64,000 nucleotides of DNA, from positions 682,001-746,000 of the forward strand of contig NZ_JAUSVO010000002.1 in the NCBI RefSeq assembly GCF_030814715.1. The letters run 5' to 3'. The notes below the pieces were generated by a model, which saw only the letters and a list, made by a program, of their open reading frames with translations, was not told the DNA's origin and made no database searches. Origin of the DNA: Kaistia dalseonensis. GTDB taxonomy: Bacteria; Pseudomonadota; Alphaproteobacteria; Rhizobiales; Kaistiaceae. Below, piece after piece: positions 48,346-57,255 of this stretch (positions are counted from its first letter, which is position 1; each line of letters begins with the position of its first letter). A program made the translations under genes and the position numbers.

Positions 48346-50391
48346 TCAGGCGTCCGGGACGTTGTCGTGCAGCTCCGCCAGCCAGAGCTTGGCATCGCCA
48401 TCCGACGGCGCGCGCCAGTCGCCGCGCGGCGACAGCGAGCCGCCCGACGAGATCTTGGGCCCGTTCGGCAGTGTCGAGCGCTTGAACTGGTTGGTGAAGA
48501 AGCGCTTCAGGAACACGTCCATCCAGTGCTTGATCTCGGCCAGCGTATAGGCGCGCTTGTCGCCTTCCGGCATGTCGACCGGCCAGGCGCCCTTGTCCGC
48601 CGCGCTCCAGGCGTGATGGGAGAGGAAGGCGATCTTGGACGGGCGGAAGCCGTAGCGCGTCAGGTAATAGAGATTGAAGTCCTGCAGCACATAGGGACCG
48701 ACGATCTGCTGGGTCGACTGGATCGTCTTGCCTTCGGTGCGCGGCACCAGCTCCGGCGAGATCTCGGTCGCGAGGATGGAATAGAGCACCTGCGCCGTCT
48801 CGTCGCTCACATCGCCGGATGCGGCGACGAAGCGGATCAGGTGCTGGATCAGCGTCTTCGAGACCGAGGCGTTGACGTTGTAATGCGACATGTGATCGCC
48901 GACGCCATAGGTGCACCAGCCGAGGCCGAGCTCGGACAGATCGCCCGTGCCGACGACGAGGCCGCGATTGAGGTTGGCGAGACGGAAGAGATAATCCGTG
49001 CGCAGGCCCGCCTGCACATTCTCGAACGTCACGTCGTAGATCGGCTCTCCCTTGGCGAAGGGGTGGCCGAGATCGGTCAACATCTGCCGCGCCGTCGGGC
49101 GGATGTCGATTTCCTCGCCGGTCACGCCGAGCGCGTTCATCAGCGCCCAGGCATTGATCTTGGTCTCGTCGGAAGTCGCAAAGCCGGGCAAAGTGTAGGC
49201 GAGCACGTTCTTGCGGTCGATGCCGAGCAGGTCCATGGCGCGGCAGGTGACGATCAGCGCCTGCGTCGAATCAAGGCCGCCCGAAACACCGATCACGGCA
49301 TGCTTCAGTCCCGTCGCCGCGAGCCGCTTGGCGAGCCCCTGGACCTGGATGTTATAGGCCTCGTAGCAATCCTCCCGGAGCCGGGACGGATCGACCGGCA
49401 CATAGGGGAAGCGCTCGACGACCCGGTCGAGCGCGATCGGCCGCTCTGGCGCATCCAGCGTCAGCGACACGATGCGGAAGGGTGGGATGCGCCCCCGCTC
49501 CTCGCGCACGCATTCGCCGAAGGTGTTTACCCGCATGCGCTCCTGGCGCAGCCGGCCGAGATCGACGTCGGCGGTGGCGGCAACCGCGCCGCGCGGGAAG
49601 CGCTCGGTCTCGGCGAGGCGCTCGCCATATTCGAAGATCGCGGCCTGGCCGTCCCAAGCGAGGTCGGTGGTCGATTCACCCGGACCGGCCGCCGAATAGG
49701 CGTAGGCCGCGATCGTGCGCGACGAGTGGCTGGCACAGAGCAGCCGCCGCGTATCGGCCTTGCCAATGGTGATGTTGCTGGCGGAAAGGTTGAGCAGCAC
49801 CTCGGCGCCGGCCAGCGCGGCCCGCGTCGAGGGCGGCAGCGGCACCCAGATGTCCTCGCAGATCTCGACATGGAAGGTGAAGGGTACCGTTCCCGTCGAG
49901 CGGAACATGAGATCGACGCCAAAGGGCACCACGCGCCCCGCAATCGTGATTTCGCCGCCAACTTCGCCGAGGCCGGTCGCGAAATGGCGGCGCTCGTAGA
50001 ATTCGCGGTAGTTCGGCGGATAGCTCTTCGGCACCACGCCGCAGATCTGCCCGCGATGGATCACGACGGCCGTATTGAACAACCGTCCGCCCTGCCTGAG
50101 CGGCGCGCCGACCACGAGCACCGGCAGCAGTTCCTGCGATGCCTCGGCAATGCGGATGAGCGACGCCTCGACCTTTTCGAGCAGGGCATCCTGCAGCACG
50201 AGATCGTCGATCGCATAGGACGAGATGCCGAGCTCGGGATAGAGCATCACGGCCGTGCCGTTGGCGTCGCCCTGCCGCGCCAGCGCCAGCGTCTCCTCGA
50301 CCGCAAAATCGGGATCCGCGACGGAGGCGCGCGGCACGCAGGCGGCGATGCGGATGAAATCATGACTGTAGAGTGAGTTGAATGCCTTCAT
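48346..50391 (-). CDS. nadE: Glutamine-dependent NAD+ synthetase
   Basis: 681 residues, about 680 being usual for the glutaminase-linked form of Mycobacterium type. N-terminal nitrilase-like glutaminase: Glu in MLYPELGISSYAIDDL, Lys in VVPKSYPPNYREFYE, Cys in HVEICEDIWVPL. C-terminal synthetase with PP-loop VSGGLDSTQAL and LSELGLGWCTYGVGDHMSHYNVN. Converts deamido-NAD to NAD using glutamine amide nitrogen. The ATG at 50391 is used for homology (MKAFNSLYSHDFIR); upstream 44 residues in the open frame are not conserved. Confidence 0.96.
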   Translation of the reverse strand: MKAFNSLYSHDFIRIAACVPRASVADPDFAVEETLALARQGDANGTAVMLYPELGISSYAIDDLVLQDALLEKVEASLIRIAEASQELLPVLVVGAPLRQGGRLFNTAVVIHRGQICGVVPKSYPPNYREFYERRHFATGLGEVGGEITIAGRVVPFGVDLMFRSTGTVPFTFHVEICEDIWVPLPPSTRAALAGAEVLLNLSASNITIGKADTRRLLCASHSSRTIAAYAYSAAGPGESTTDLAWDGQAAIFEYGERLAETERFPRGAVAATADVDLGRLRQERMRVNTFGECVREERGRIPPFRIVSLTLDAPERPIALDRVVERFPYVPVDPSRLREDCYEAYNIQVQGLAKRLAATGLKHAVIGVSGGLDSTQALIVTCRAMDLLGIDRKNVLAYTLPGFATSDETKINAWALMNALGVTGEEIDIRPTARQMLTDLGHPFAKGEPIYDVTFENVQAGLRTDYLFRLANLNRGLVVGTGDLSELGLGWCTYGVGDHMSHYNVNASVSKTLIQHLIRFVAASGDVSDETAQVLYSILATEISPELVPRTEGKTIQSTQQIVGPYVLQDFNLYYLTRYGFRPSKIAFLSHHAWSAADKGAWPVDMPEGDKRAYTLAEIKHWMDVFLKRFFTNQFKRSTLPNGPKISSGGSLSPRGDWRAPSDGDAKLWLAELHDNVPDA

Positions 50392-50582
50392 CGCCAAACT
50401 CGATTCTCGTCGTCCTGGAGATTGCGCGCTCGCCTTTGCAAGCCATTCCAAACCCTTACAGTCTTGCGCGGCATTCAGCCAGCGCCGGATGACGATTGCG
50501 TCGCGCGGCAGGCGATCGGCCACAGCGCCGCCTTCTTCGCGGGCGAGTCTCGCCGCTCCAGCCAGCTTTCGGGGGCCCGTTC

Positions 50583-51236
50583 ATGAAGCGTCTCGCCACT
50601 CTCGCAGTCCTTTTCGTCGCGGCCGGCCTCGGTCATGCGGCGGCTGCGGACAAGCCCGTCGATTATGTCTGCCAGGACGGCACCGTCTTCACGATCATCT
50701 TCAAGGGCATGGACGGATCCGGCGATGCCGTGGTGAAGATCAATGGCGATACGATCCCGCTCGCCAACCAGAGACCGGCCTCGGGCATGTGGTACGCCTC
50801 GCCCCGGCACGAGTTCCGCGGCAAGGGCGACGACGCGACCTGGACGATCGGCCGCCGGGCGCCGACCGACTGTCACGCCGTACCCGCCAAGGCCGAGGCC
50901 AAGAGCCCGGCCGGGGCATGGCTGCTGACGGAGATCGGCGGAAAGCCGTCGGTGGCCACCGTCAAGACGCGGATCACGATCGTCAAGGATGGCGCCGTGT
51001 CCGGCACGGGCGGCTGCAACAGGATCTCGACCATGGCGAAGATCGACGGCAGCACGATCACCTTCGAGCCTGCCTCCGCCACGATGATGGCCTGTCCCGA
51101 GCCCGCCATGGCGCAGGAGCAAGCCTTCCTGAAGGCGCTAGGCGCGACCAAGGCGTGGCGCCGCGAGGGCGGGACGCTGATCCTGCTCGATGCAGCCGGC
51201 AAGTCGCTCGCCTCGTTTGCGCCCGTCGCCAAATAG
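50583..51236 (+). CDS. Exported protein with MliC (lysozyme inhibitor) and META domains
   Basis: 217 residues from the ATG at 50583. Signal peptide of about 22 residues (LATLAVLFVAAGLGHAAAA), then an MliC domain (VDYVCQDGTVFTIIF ... MWYASPRHEFRGKGDDATWTI, two Cys), then from about residue 112 a META/HslJ domain (GAWLLTEIGGKPSVATV, VSGTGGCNRISTMAKI, ACPEPAMAQEQAFLKAL). MliC family proteins inhibit C-type lysozyme in the periplasm; META domains are found in envelope and heat-shock HslJ proteins. Joining the two in one chain is unusual in my experience but not unknown. Divergent from nadE. Confidence 0.85.
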   Translation: MKRLATLAVLFVAAGLGHAAAADKPVDYVCQDGTVFTIIFKGMDGSGDAVVKINGDTIPLANQRPASGMWYASPRHEFRGKGDDATWTIGRRAPTDCHAVPAKAEAKSPAGAWLLTEIGGKPSVATVKTRITIVKDGAVSGTGGCNRISTMAKIDGSTITFEPASATMMACPEPAMAQEQAFLKALGATKAWRREGGTLILLDAAGKSLASFAPVAK

Positions 51237-51356
51237 GTCGCGCGTCCCTGGTCGTCGCCCGCGGATTTCCTATGGCGGCGATCGCGAACGGCTGGCACAT
51301 AGACGGCCTTGTCCCCTTGGCCTGCCCGCGCCGGCCAGCCTGCCCGGAGCCTAGCC

Positions 51357-52415
51357 GTGAGCCGTTTCTGGAGTCCGCTCGTCCACCGCCTGACGCCCTA
51401 TGTCGCGGGCGAGCAGCCCGTCGTGCAGGATCTCGTCAAGCTGAACACGAACGAGAACCCCTATGGTCCCTCGCCGCGCGCGATCGCGGCGATCAGGGCC
51501 GAGGCCGGTGACGGGCTGCGGCTCTATCCCGATCCGCACGCGACGATATTGCGCCAGGCGATCGCCGTGGGTCTCGGCGTGCAGGCCGATCAGGTCTTTG
51601 TCGGCAATGGCTCGGACGAAGTGCTGGCGCATGCCTTCCAGGGCCTGCTCAACCATGACGGCCCGCTGCTCTTTCCCGACATCACCTATAGCTTCTATCC
51701 CGTCTATTGCGGCCTCTACGGCATCGCCTATCGCGAGATCCCGATCGACGCCGCCATGCAGGTCGATGTCGATGATTATGCCGGGCCGTGCGGCGCGATC
51801 ATCCTGCCGAACCCCAATGCCCCGACCGGCAGCGCGCTGCCGCTCAGCGCGATCCGCCGGCTGGTGGAAGCGCACCCGGATCAGGTCGTCGTGGTCGACG
51901 AGGCCTATGTCGATTTCGGCGGCGAAAGCGCCGTGCCGCTGGTGGCGGACCATCCGAACCTGCTCGTGATCCAGACCTTTTCGAAGTCGCGCTCGCTGGC
52001 GGGGCTTCGCGTCGGGTTCGCCATCGGCCAGCGGCACCTGATCGAGGCGCTGGAGCGCGTCAAGGACAGCTTCAATTCCTATCCGCTCGACCGCCTCGCC
52101 ATTGTCGGCGCGGTGGCCTCCTATGAGGATACGGGCTGGTTCGAGGAAACACGCGGCCGCGTGATGGCAAGCCGGCAGCGGCTCTTCGAGGCGCTCAATG
52201 AGCTCGGCTTCGAGATCCTGCCGTCGGCGGCCAATTTCGTCTTCGCCCGCCACCCGGCCCATCGCGGCGCCGACCTCGCCAAGGGGCTCCGCGCGCAATC
52301 CGTCATCGTGCGGCATTTCGCGAAGCCGCGGATCGAGGATTTCCTGAGGATCAGCATCGGCACGGACGCGCAGTGCGACCGGCTGATCGCGGCGCTGAAG
52401 ACGCTGGTCGCATAG
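51357..52415 (+). CDS. hisC: HisC-family aminotransferase (histidinol-phosphate aminotransferase-like)
   Basis: 352 residues from the GTG at 51357 (GGAG ribosome site); the longer frame to 51309 is not conserved. PLP enzyme of class [54 protein letters not shown], and the PLP lysine in [19 protein letters not shown]. Histidinol phosphate is the standard substrate; aromatic or other amino acids are possible in genomes with several HisC copies. No other his gene is close. Confidence 0.88.
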   Translation: MSRFWSPLVHRLTPYVAGEQPVVQDLVKLNTNENPYGPSPRAIAAIRAEAGDGLRLYPDPHATILRQAIAVGLGVQADQVFVGNGSDEVLAHAFQGLLNHDGPLLFPDITYSFYPVYCGLYGIAYREIPIDAAMQVDVDDYAGPCGAIILPNPNAPTGSALPLSAIRRLVEAHPDQVVVVDEAYVDFGGESAVPLVADHPNLLVIQTFSKSRSLAGLRVGFAIGQRHLIEALERVKDSFNSYPLDRLAIVGAVASYEDTGWFEETRGRVMASRQRLFEALNELGFEILPSAANFVFARHPAHRGADLAKGLRAQSVIVRHFAKPRIEDFLRISIGTDAQCDRLIAALKTLVA

Positions 52416-52463
52416 CGCTCGATCATGTCATCGTTTCACGGGAAACACTGAAATGATCGAGCG
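52416..52463. repeat. Palindromic element with parS-like centre
   Basis: Outer arms CGCTCGATCA (52416-52425) and TGATCGAGCG (52454-52463), inner GTTTC-ACGG-GAAAC (52433-52446). The inner part differs from the ParB site TGTTTCACGTGAAACA at two of 16 bases. Either a dispersed intergenic palindrome or a degenerate parS; the central CACGGG breaks the usual CACGTG core. Confidence 0.6.
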
Positions 52464-52538
52464 ATTTGATGTGGTGCGTTTCCTTCCCGGTCCCACCTTC
52501 GCTCGGAAACGCCCCAAAAGGCTCCGCTCGGCCCTGTG

Positions 52539-53513
<975 letters not shown>

Positions 53514-53570
53514 ATCGGTCTCCTCATCCTTTGGGGGCGCAGGACCGCGCCCGATTGCCGTGAAATTAGT

Positions 53571-54068
53571 TCAGCCAGCCACCTTGGTCGAGATGGCTGC
53601 GCCGGTCGAGCCGAAGCCGCCCGCCCCACGCGTGGTCTCGGCCGAGAACGCGTCGACCACGGCGAAGCTCGGCCGCAGCACGGGAACGAACATCATCTGC
53701 GCGATCCGCTCGCCCGGCATGATCTCGACCGGCGCGGAGCCGGCGGGATTGCGGTTCCAGACGCTGACCATGATCGGGCCGAGATAATCGGCGTCGATCA
53801 GCCCGGTCAGATTGCCGAGCACGAGCCCCTTCTTGTGGCCGAGGCCGGAGCGCGGCAGGATCGTCGCCGCCATGAAGGGGTTGTTCATGAAGAGCGAGAA
53901 GCCCGCCGGCACGAGCACGGCCGGCGCGCCGGCTTCAACGAGAAGCGGCACATCGAGGCAGGCATGAAGGTCGATCGCCGCGGCCATGTCGCTCTGATAG
54001 GCGGGAAGCCCCCATTCCCTGAGGCGGGGATCGAGGATCTTCAGTTCGACGATCGGCTCATGCGGCAC
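53571..54068 (-). CDS. dut: dUTP diphosphatase (trimeric)
   Basis: 165 residues. Hydrolyses dUTP to dUMP, keeping uracil out of DNA. Five family motifs: SDMAAAIDLHA, ILPRSGLGHKKG, NLTGLIDADYLGPIMVSVWN, PGERIAQMMFVPVL and the C-terminal RGAGGFGSTG that closes the active site. GTG start at 54068 with AAGGAG. Common in the Rhizobiales coaBC-dut neighbourhood. Confidence 0.95.
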   Translation of the reverse strand: MPHEPIVELKILDPRLREWGLPAYQSDMAAAIDLHACLDVPLLVEAGAPAVLVPAGFSLFMNNPFMAATILPRSGLGHKKGLVLGNLTGLIDADYLGPIMVSVWNRNPAGSAPVEIMPGERIAQMMFVPVLRPSFAVVDAFSAETTRGAGGFGSTGAAISTKVAG

Positions 54069-54132
54069 GGGAGGCTCCTTCGGGCATATCTGTCCGGAGA
54101 TGCGATCGGCGCGGGAATAAAATCAAGCGCCG

Positions 54133-55170
54133 TCAGGGATATTTCAGATCGCGCGGCACGAAGAGGCCGGTGGGCGGCCGGATCGCACTCGAGAAATCAG
54201 GCGAATCGCCGGCGGCGAGCCCCAGCGCGCTGATCGCGGCACGGCGGCGGAATTCCTCGTAGGAAAGGCCGGTCTGGTAGCCCTGATGGTCGAACACATA
54301 ACTCGGCAGGTGGCCCGAGATCAGGATGCGGTAATCGACCGGCAGGCCCGGATCGAGCGCGCGGATCAGTCGGAAGACCACGGTCGTGCAGTTGGTCGTC
54401 AACGTATTGTAGAATTTCGGCGCCGCGTTCAGCGCATTGCCGGCATCGACATAGGAGAGGAAGAGCGCCCGCATGCCGGCCTTCGGCATGCCGAGCGGAT
54501 AGAGATAGACGTCCTCCTTGCGGACATTGGTCCGCAGATGCACGACATCGCGCTCGTCCGCGGCGACGAGAACCAGGGTGAAGACACGGAAGAACCCGGC
54601 AATGGCCGAGAAGGCCTGCGTCTTTTCGCGCCGGATCTCGGCGGAGAAGGAGACGTGGTCACCATTTTCGAAGCCGAAGGTGACGATCGTGTGGGCGATG
54701 GTCGGGCCGGCCCAATAGGCGAGGATCAGGTCGACGGACTTGATCTGGCTGAGATCATAGGTCCGCGTTTCCCAGCGGGGCGTGAAATCCTCATCGGTGC
54801 GCCAGCCGAAATTGCGGACATTATGCAGCGTGACGATGTCGCCATCGACGGTGCCCGAGACGCTGTGGGCGACATCGGGCGCCCAGTCCCGGTCGTTGGA
54901 GGGCAGGATCGTCGACCACCAGGCGCCGAAGACGAGGACCGCGACGACATAGCAGGCCGATGCCGGCCATTTGCGCCGCGAGAAGGTCAATACGATCACG
55001 GCGATGGCGAAAAGCGCCCATCCGGCAATTGCGATCGTGCGGCCGGCGTCGCCGAACGGCAGCTGGAAATAGAGGCAGAAGCCGATCCAGAGCGCGGAAA
55101 GCGCGATCGCGAACACCAGAAGCACATGGACGAACCCGCGCCCGATTCGCCCAAGCCAGCCGCCCCGCAT
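54133..55170 (-). CDS. DUF4105 (Lnb N-terminal domain) inner-membrane protein
   Basis: 345 residues. Three N-terminal membrane segments (about 12-35, 45-62, 70-90), then a periplasmic DUF4105 domain: NVRNFGWRTDEDFTPRWE, YWAGPTIAHTIVTFGFENG, YNTLTTNCTTVVFRLIRAL with the conserved Asn-Cys. Some DUF4105 proteins have been reported as lipoprotein N-acyltransferases (Lnb), a thiol-type transferase; others are uncharacterised. Whether this member acts on lipoproteins is inference. ATG follows AAGGAG. Confidence 0.85.
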   Translation of the reverse strand: MRGGWLGRIGRGFVHVLLVFAIALSALWIGFCLYFQLPFGDAGRTIAIAGWALFAIAVIVLTFSRRKWPASACYVVAVLVFGAWWSTILPSNDRDWAPDVAHSVSGTVDGDIVTLHNVRNFGWRTDEDFTPRWETRTYDLSQIKSVDLILAYWAGPTIAHTIVTFGFENGDHVSFSAEIRREKTQAFSAIAGFFRVFTLVLVAADERDVVHLRTNVRKEDVYLYPLGMPKAGMRALFLSYVDAGNALNAAPKFYNTLTTNCTTVVFRLIRALDPGLPVDYRILISGHLPSYVFDHQGYQTGLSYEEFRRRAAISALGLAAGDSPDFSSAIRPPTGLFVPRDLKYP

Positions 55171-55268
55171 CCCCGTCTCCTTCGCGCCGCCGCGCAGTCC
55201 CGAACGTCTTCCGGCGAAGACACGCTCGCCATAAGCGTTCTATCTCGTTGCTTTATCGCATTTGAGTC

Positions 55269-55288
55269 GCGTGGATCATGATCCGCGC
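55269..55288. repeat. 20-bp near-perfect palindrome in coaBC/DUF4105 gap
   Basis: GCGTGGATCATGATCCGCGC, nine of ten base pairs match, 13 bases after the coaBC stop and about 100 bases before the DUF4105 start. Possible operator for the DUF4105 gene or 3' hairpin for coaBC. Confidence 0.45.
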
Positions 55289-55301
55289 CGCCCGGAAATG
55301 C

Positions 55302-56519
55302 CTAGCTCTTGCCGATCCGGTCCGCGATCCAGCCGACGAGCCGCGTGCCGACCTCGTCCTTGGGCAGCTTCGGCCAATGCTCGATGCCGTCTTTGGTGAC
55401 GAGATGGACCGTATTCTCGGTCCCGCCCATGACACCCGTACCAGCGGAGACGTCATTGGCGACGATCACGTCGCAGCCCTTGCGCGCGAGCTTCGCCTCG
55501 GCGTTCGCCAGCACGTCGTTCGTCTCGGCCGCGAAGCCGATGACGAGGCCGGGCCGGAGATCGGTCCGGTGGGCAATAGTCGAGAGGATGTCGGGGTTTT
55601 CGCTCATGGCGAGCGGCGGGACTTTGCCGCTGCCGTCCTTCTTGATCTTCAAGGAGGCGGCTTCCGCCGGCCGCCAATCGGCGACGGCAGCCGCGAACAC
55701 CGCAATATCAGCAGGGAGCGCCGCTTCCACGGCGGCGAGCATGTCGCGCGCCGTCTCGATCCGGCGGACGGTGACGCCGGGCGGGTCGGGCAGGCCAACG
55801 GGCCCCGCGACCAGGGTCACCCGGGCTCCCGCGCGCGCCGCCGCCTCGGCAATGGCGAAGCCCTGCCGGCCCGAGGAGCGATTGGCGATATAGCGGACGG
55901 GATCGATCGGCTCATGCGTCGGCCCTGCCGTGACGACGACGTGCCGGCCGGCGAGAGGCTTCTCGGCCGGCGAAAGCAGCGCCTCGGCGGCCGCGACGAT
56001 CGCCAGCGGTTCGGACATGCGCCCCGTTCCGGCCTCGCCGCGCTCTGCCATCTCACCGCGCTCGGGGCCGACAAAATGGATGCCGTCGGCCTGCAGCCGG
56101 GCGACATTGCGCACGGTCGCGGGATTGGCCCACATCAGCGGGTTCATCGCGGGCGCGACCAGCACCGGACGGTTGGTGGCGAGGAGAATGGCGGTTGCCA
56201 GATCGTCGACAAGGCCTGCTGCCATCTTCGCCAGCAGATCGGCGGTGGCGGGCGCGACGATGACGAGATCATGGTCGCGCGCGAGGCGGATATGGCCGAT
56301 ATCGTGCTCGTCCTCGCGATGAAAAAGCGCGGTGAACACCTTGCCGCCTGAAAGCGCGCCGGCCGCGAGCGGCGTCACGAATTCGGTCGCGCCCTCCGTC
56401 ATGACGACACTGACAGCGGCGCCGCGTTCCTTGAGCCGCCGGATCAAGTCGAGCGCCTTGTAGGCGGCGATACCGCCGGACATGACGAGCAGGATGCGGG
56501 TGGAGGAGAGCGATGACAC
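55302..56519 (-). CDS. coaBC: Bifunctional phosphopantothenoylcysteine decarboxylase / phosphopantothenate-cysteine ligase
   Basis: 405 residues; two steps of coenzyme A synthesis. CoaC part: ILLVMSGGIAAYKALDLIRRL, catalytic His in HIRLARDHDLVIVAPATADLL, flavin/substrate loop PAMNPLMWANPATVRN. CoaB part from about 185: VVTAGPTHEPIDPVRYIANRSSGRQGFAIA and the KIKKDGSGKVP region. I place the start at the GTG 56519, just past the toxin gene's stop; neither it nor the GTG at 56534 has a good ribosome site, which suggests coupling to translation of the upstream gene. Confidence 0.95.
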   Translation of the reverse strand: MSSLSSTRILLVMSGGIAAYKALDLIRRLKERGAAVSVVMTEGATEFVTPLAAGALSGGKVFTALFHREDEHDIGHIRLARDHDLVIVAPATADLLAKMAAGLVDDLATAILLATNRPVLVAPAMNPLMWANPATVRNVARLQADGIHFVGPERGEMAERGEAGTGRMSEPLAIVAAAEALLSPAEKPLAGRHVVVTAGPTHEPIDPVRYIANRSSGRQGFAIAEAAARAGARVTLVAGPVGLPDPPGVTVRRIETARDMLAAVEAALPADIAVFAAAVADWRPAEAASLKIKKDGSGKVPPLAMSENPDILSTIAHRTDLRPGLVIGFAAETNDVLANAEAKLARKGCDVIVANDVSAGTGVMGGTENTVHLVTKDGIEHWPKLPKDEVGTRLVGWIADRIGKS

Positions 56520-56521
56520 GT

Positions 56522-56944
56522 TCAGAGAACCCACGGATCGACGACAGCGACGCCGCAATCCTCGAAGTCCCTCACATTGCGCGTCGCAACGCCCATATCG
56601 CATGCCAATGCGATGGCGGCTATCTGCATGTCGAAAGGCGCTATCGAGCGCCCGGCCCGTCGCCGCTCGGAGAGCAGCGGCGCGTAGTACGTTGCGGCCT
56701 GCTCGTCGAAGGGAAAGACGCGGCCCGCGAAGAGCGCGACGACCCGCTCTGCCGCCGCCTTTTTTTCGTTCTTGCGGCGGCCACCCGGCATCAGCTCGAT
56801 GCCCGAGAGCGTTTCGGCCAAGGTGATGCTGGTCGTGAAGGCCTCGGCAACCGTCAGAAAGCCGAACCAGTCAAGCACGGCCTCGGACGCGGCATCCGCA
56901 GGCTTCATGAGTTCCGAAAGTACGTTCGTATCGAGGATGATCAC
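56522..56944 (-). CDS. PIN-domain toxin (VapC/FitB type)
   Basis: 140 residues. Ribonuclease of the PIN family with the acidic triad/tetrad visible: Asp5 (MIILDTNVLSEL), Glu44 (TLAETLSGIE), Asp105 (IAPFDMQIAAIA) and Asp126 (TRNVRDFEDCGVAVV). MIILDTNVLSEL is typical of the FitB branch. GTG start overlapping the antitoxin stop by 4 bases; its stop lies next to the coaBC start. RNA target unknown. Confidence 0.9.
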   Translation of the reverse strand: MIILDTNVLSELMKPADAASEAVLDWFGFLTVAEAFTTSITLAETLSGIELMPGGRRKNEKKAAAERVVALFAGRVFPFDEQAATYYAPLLSERRRAGRSIAPFDMQIAAIALACDMGVATRNVRDFEDCGVAVVDPWVL

Positions 56945-57195
56945 GATTCTAGGTCAAACCGCGGCGGTTCACGGTAGGCTAACCGCTCCGGCAGATCGAG
57001 GTCGACGCCGGCAACGGGGTCGACGATCGCGCGGATGGCGTCGGTGAGATTGTCATTCGGGCGTGCTGCGCCGGGCGTACGGCGCAGGCCTCGAATTTCG
57101 GCGATGCGCATGGCCGCGGTCTTGCCTTGCTGCGGCTTGGGGCCCATCGCCTGGGCCCTGGTGGCCTGCTGCTTTTCAATCGCTGGGCTTGCCAT
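56941..57195 (-). CDS. Probable cognate antitoxin of the PIN toxin
   Basis: 84 residues with GGAGGG ribosome site, overlapping the toxin by 4 bases (GTGA), the typical antitoxin-toxin layout. The N-terminal ~28 residues are Gln/Lys-rich and likely disordered; IRAIVDPVAGVDLDLPERLAYREPPRFDLE at the C-terminal end is the kind of Pro/Glu-rich tail that wraps a PIN toxin. I do not recognise the usual FitA/VapB ribbon-helix-helix or AbrB fold in the middle, so the DNA-binding part, if any, is unassigned. Confidence 0.72.
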   Translation of the reverse strand: MASPAIEKQQATRAQAMGPKPQQGKTAAMRIAEIRGLRRTPGAARPNDNLTDAIRAIVDPVAGVDLDLPERLAYREPPRFDLES

Positions 57196-57255
57196 CGAAC
57201 CCTCCGCTACCGGACGTAGCGTCAGCTTAACGTCGGAGCGGCCGAATTCAAAGAC

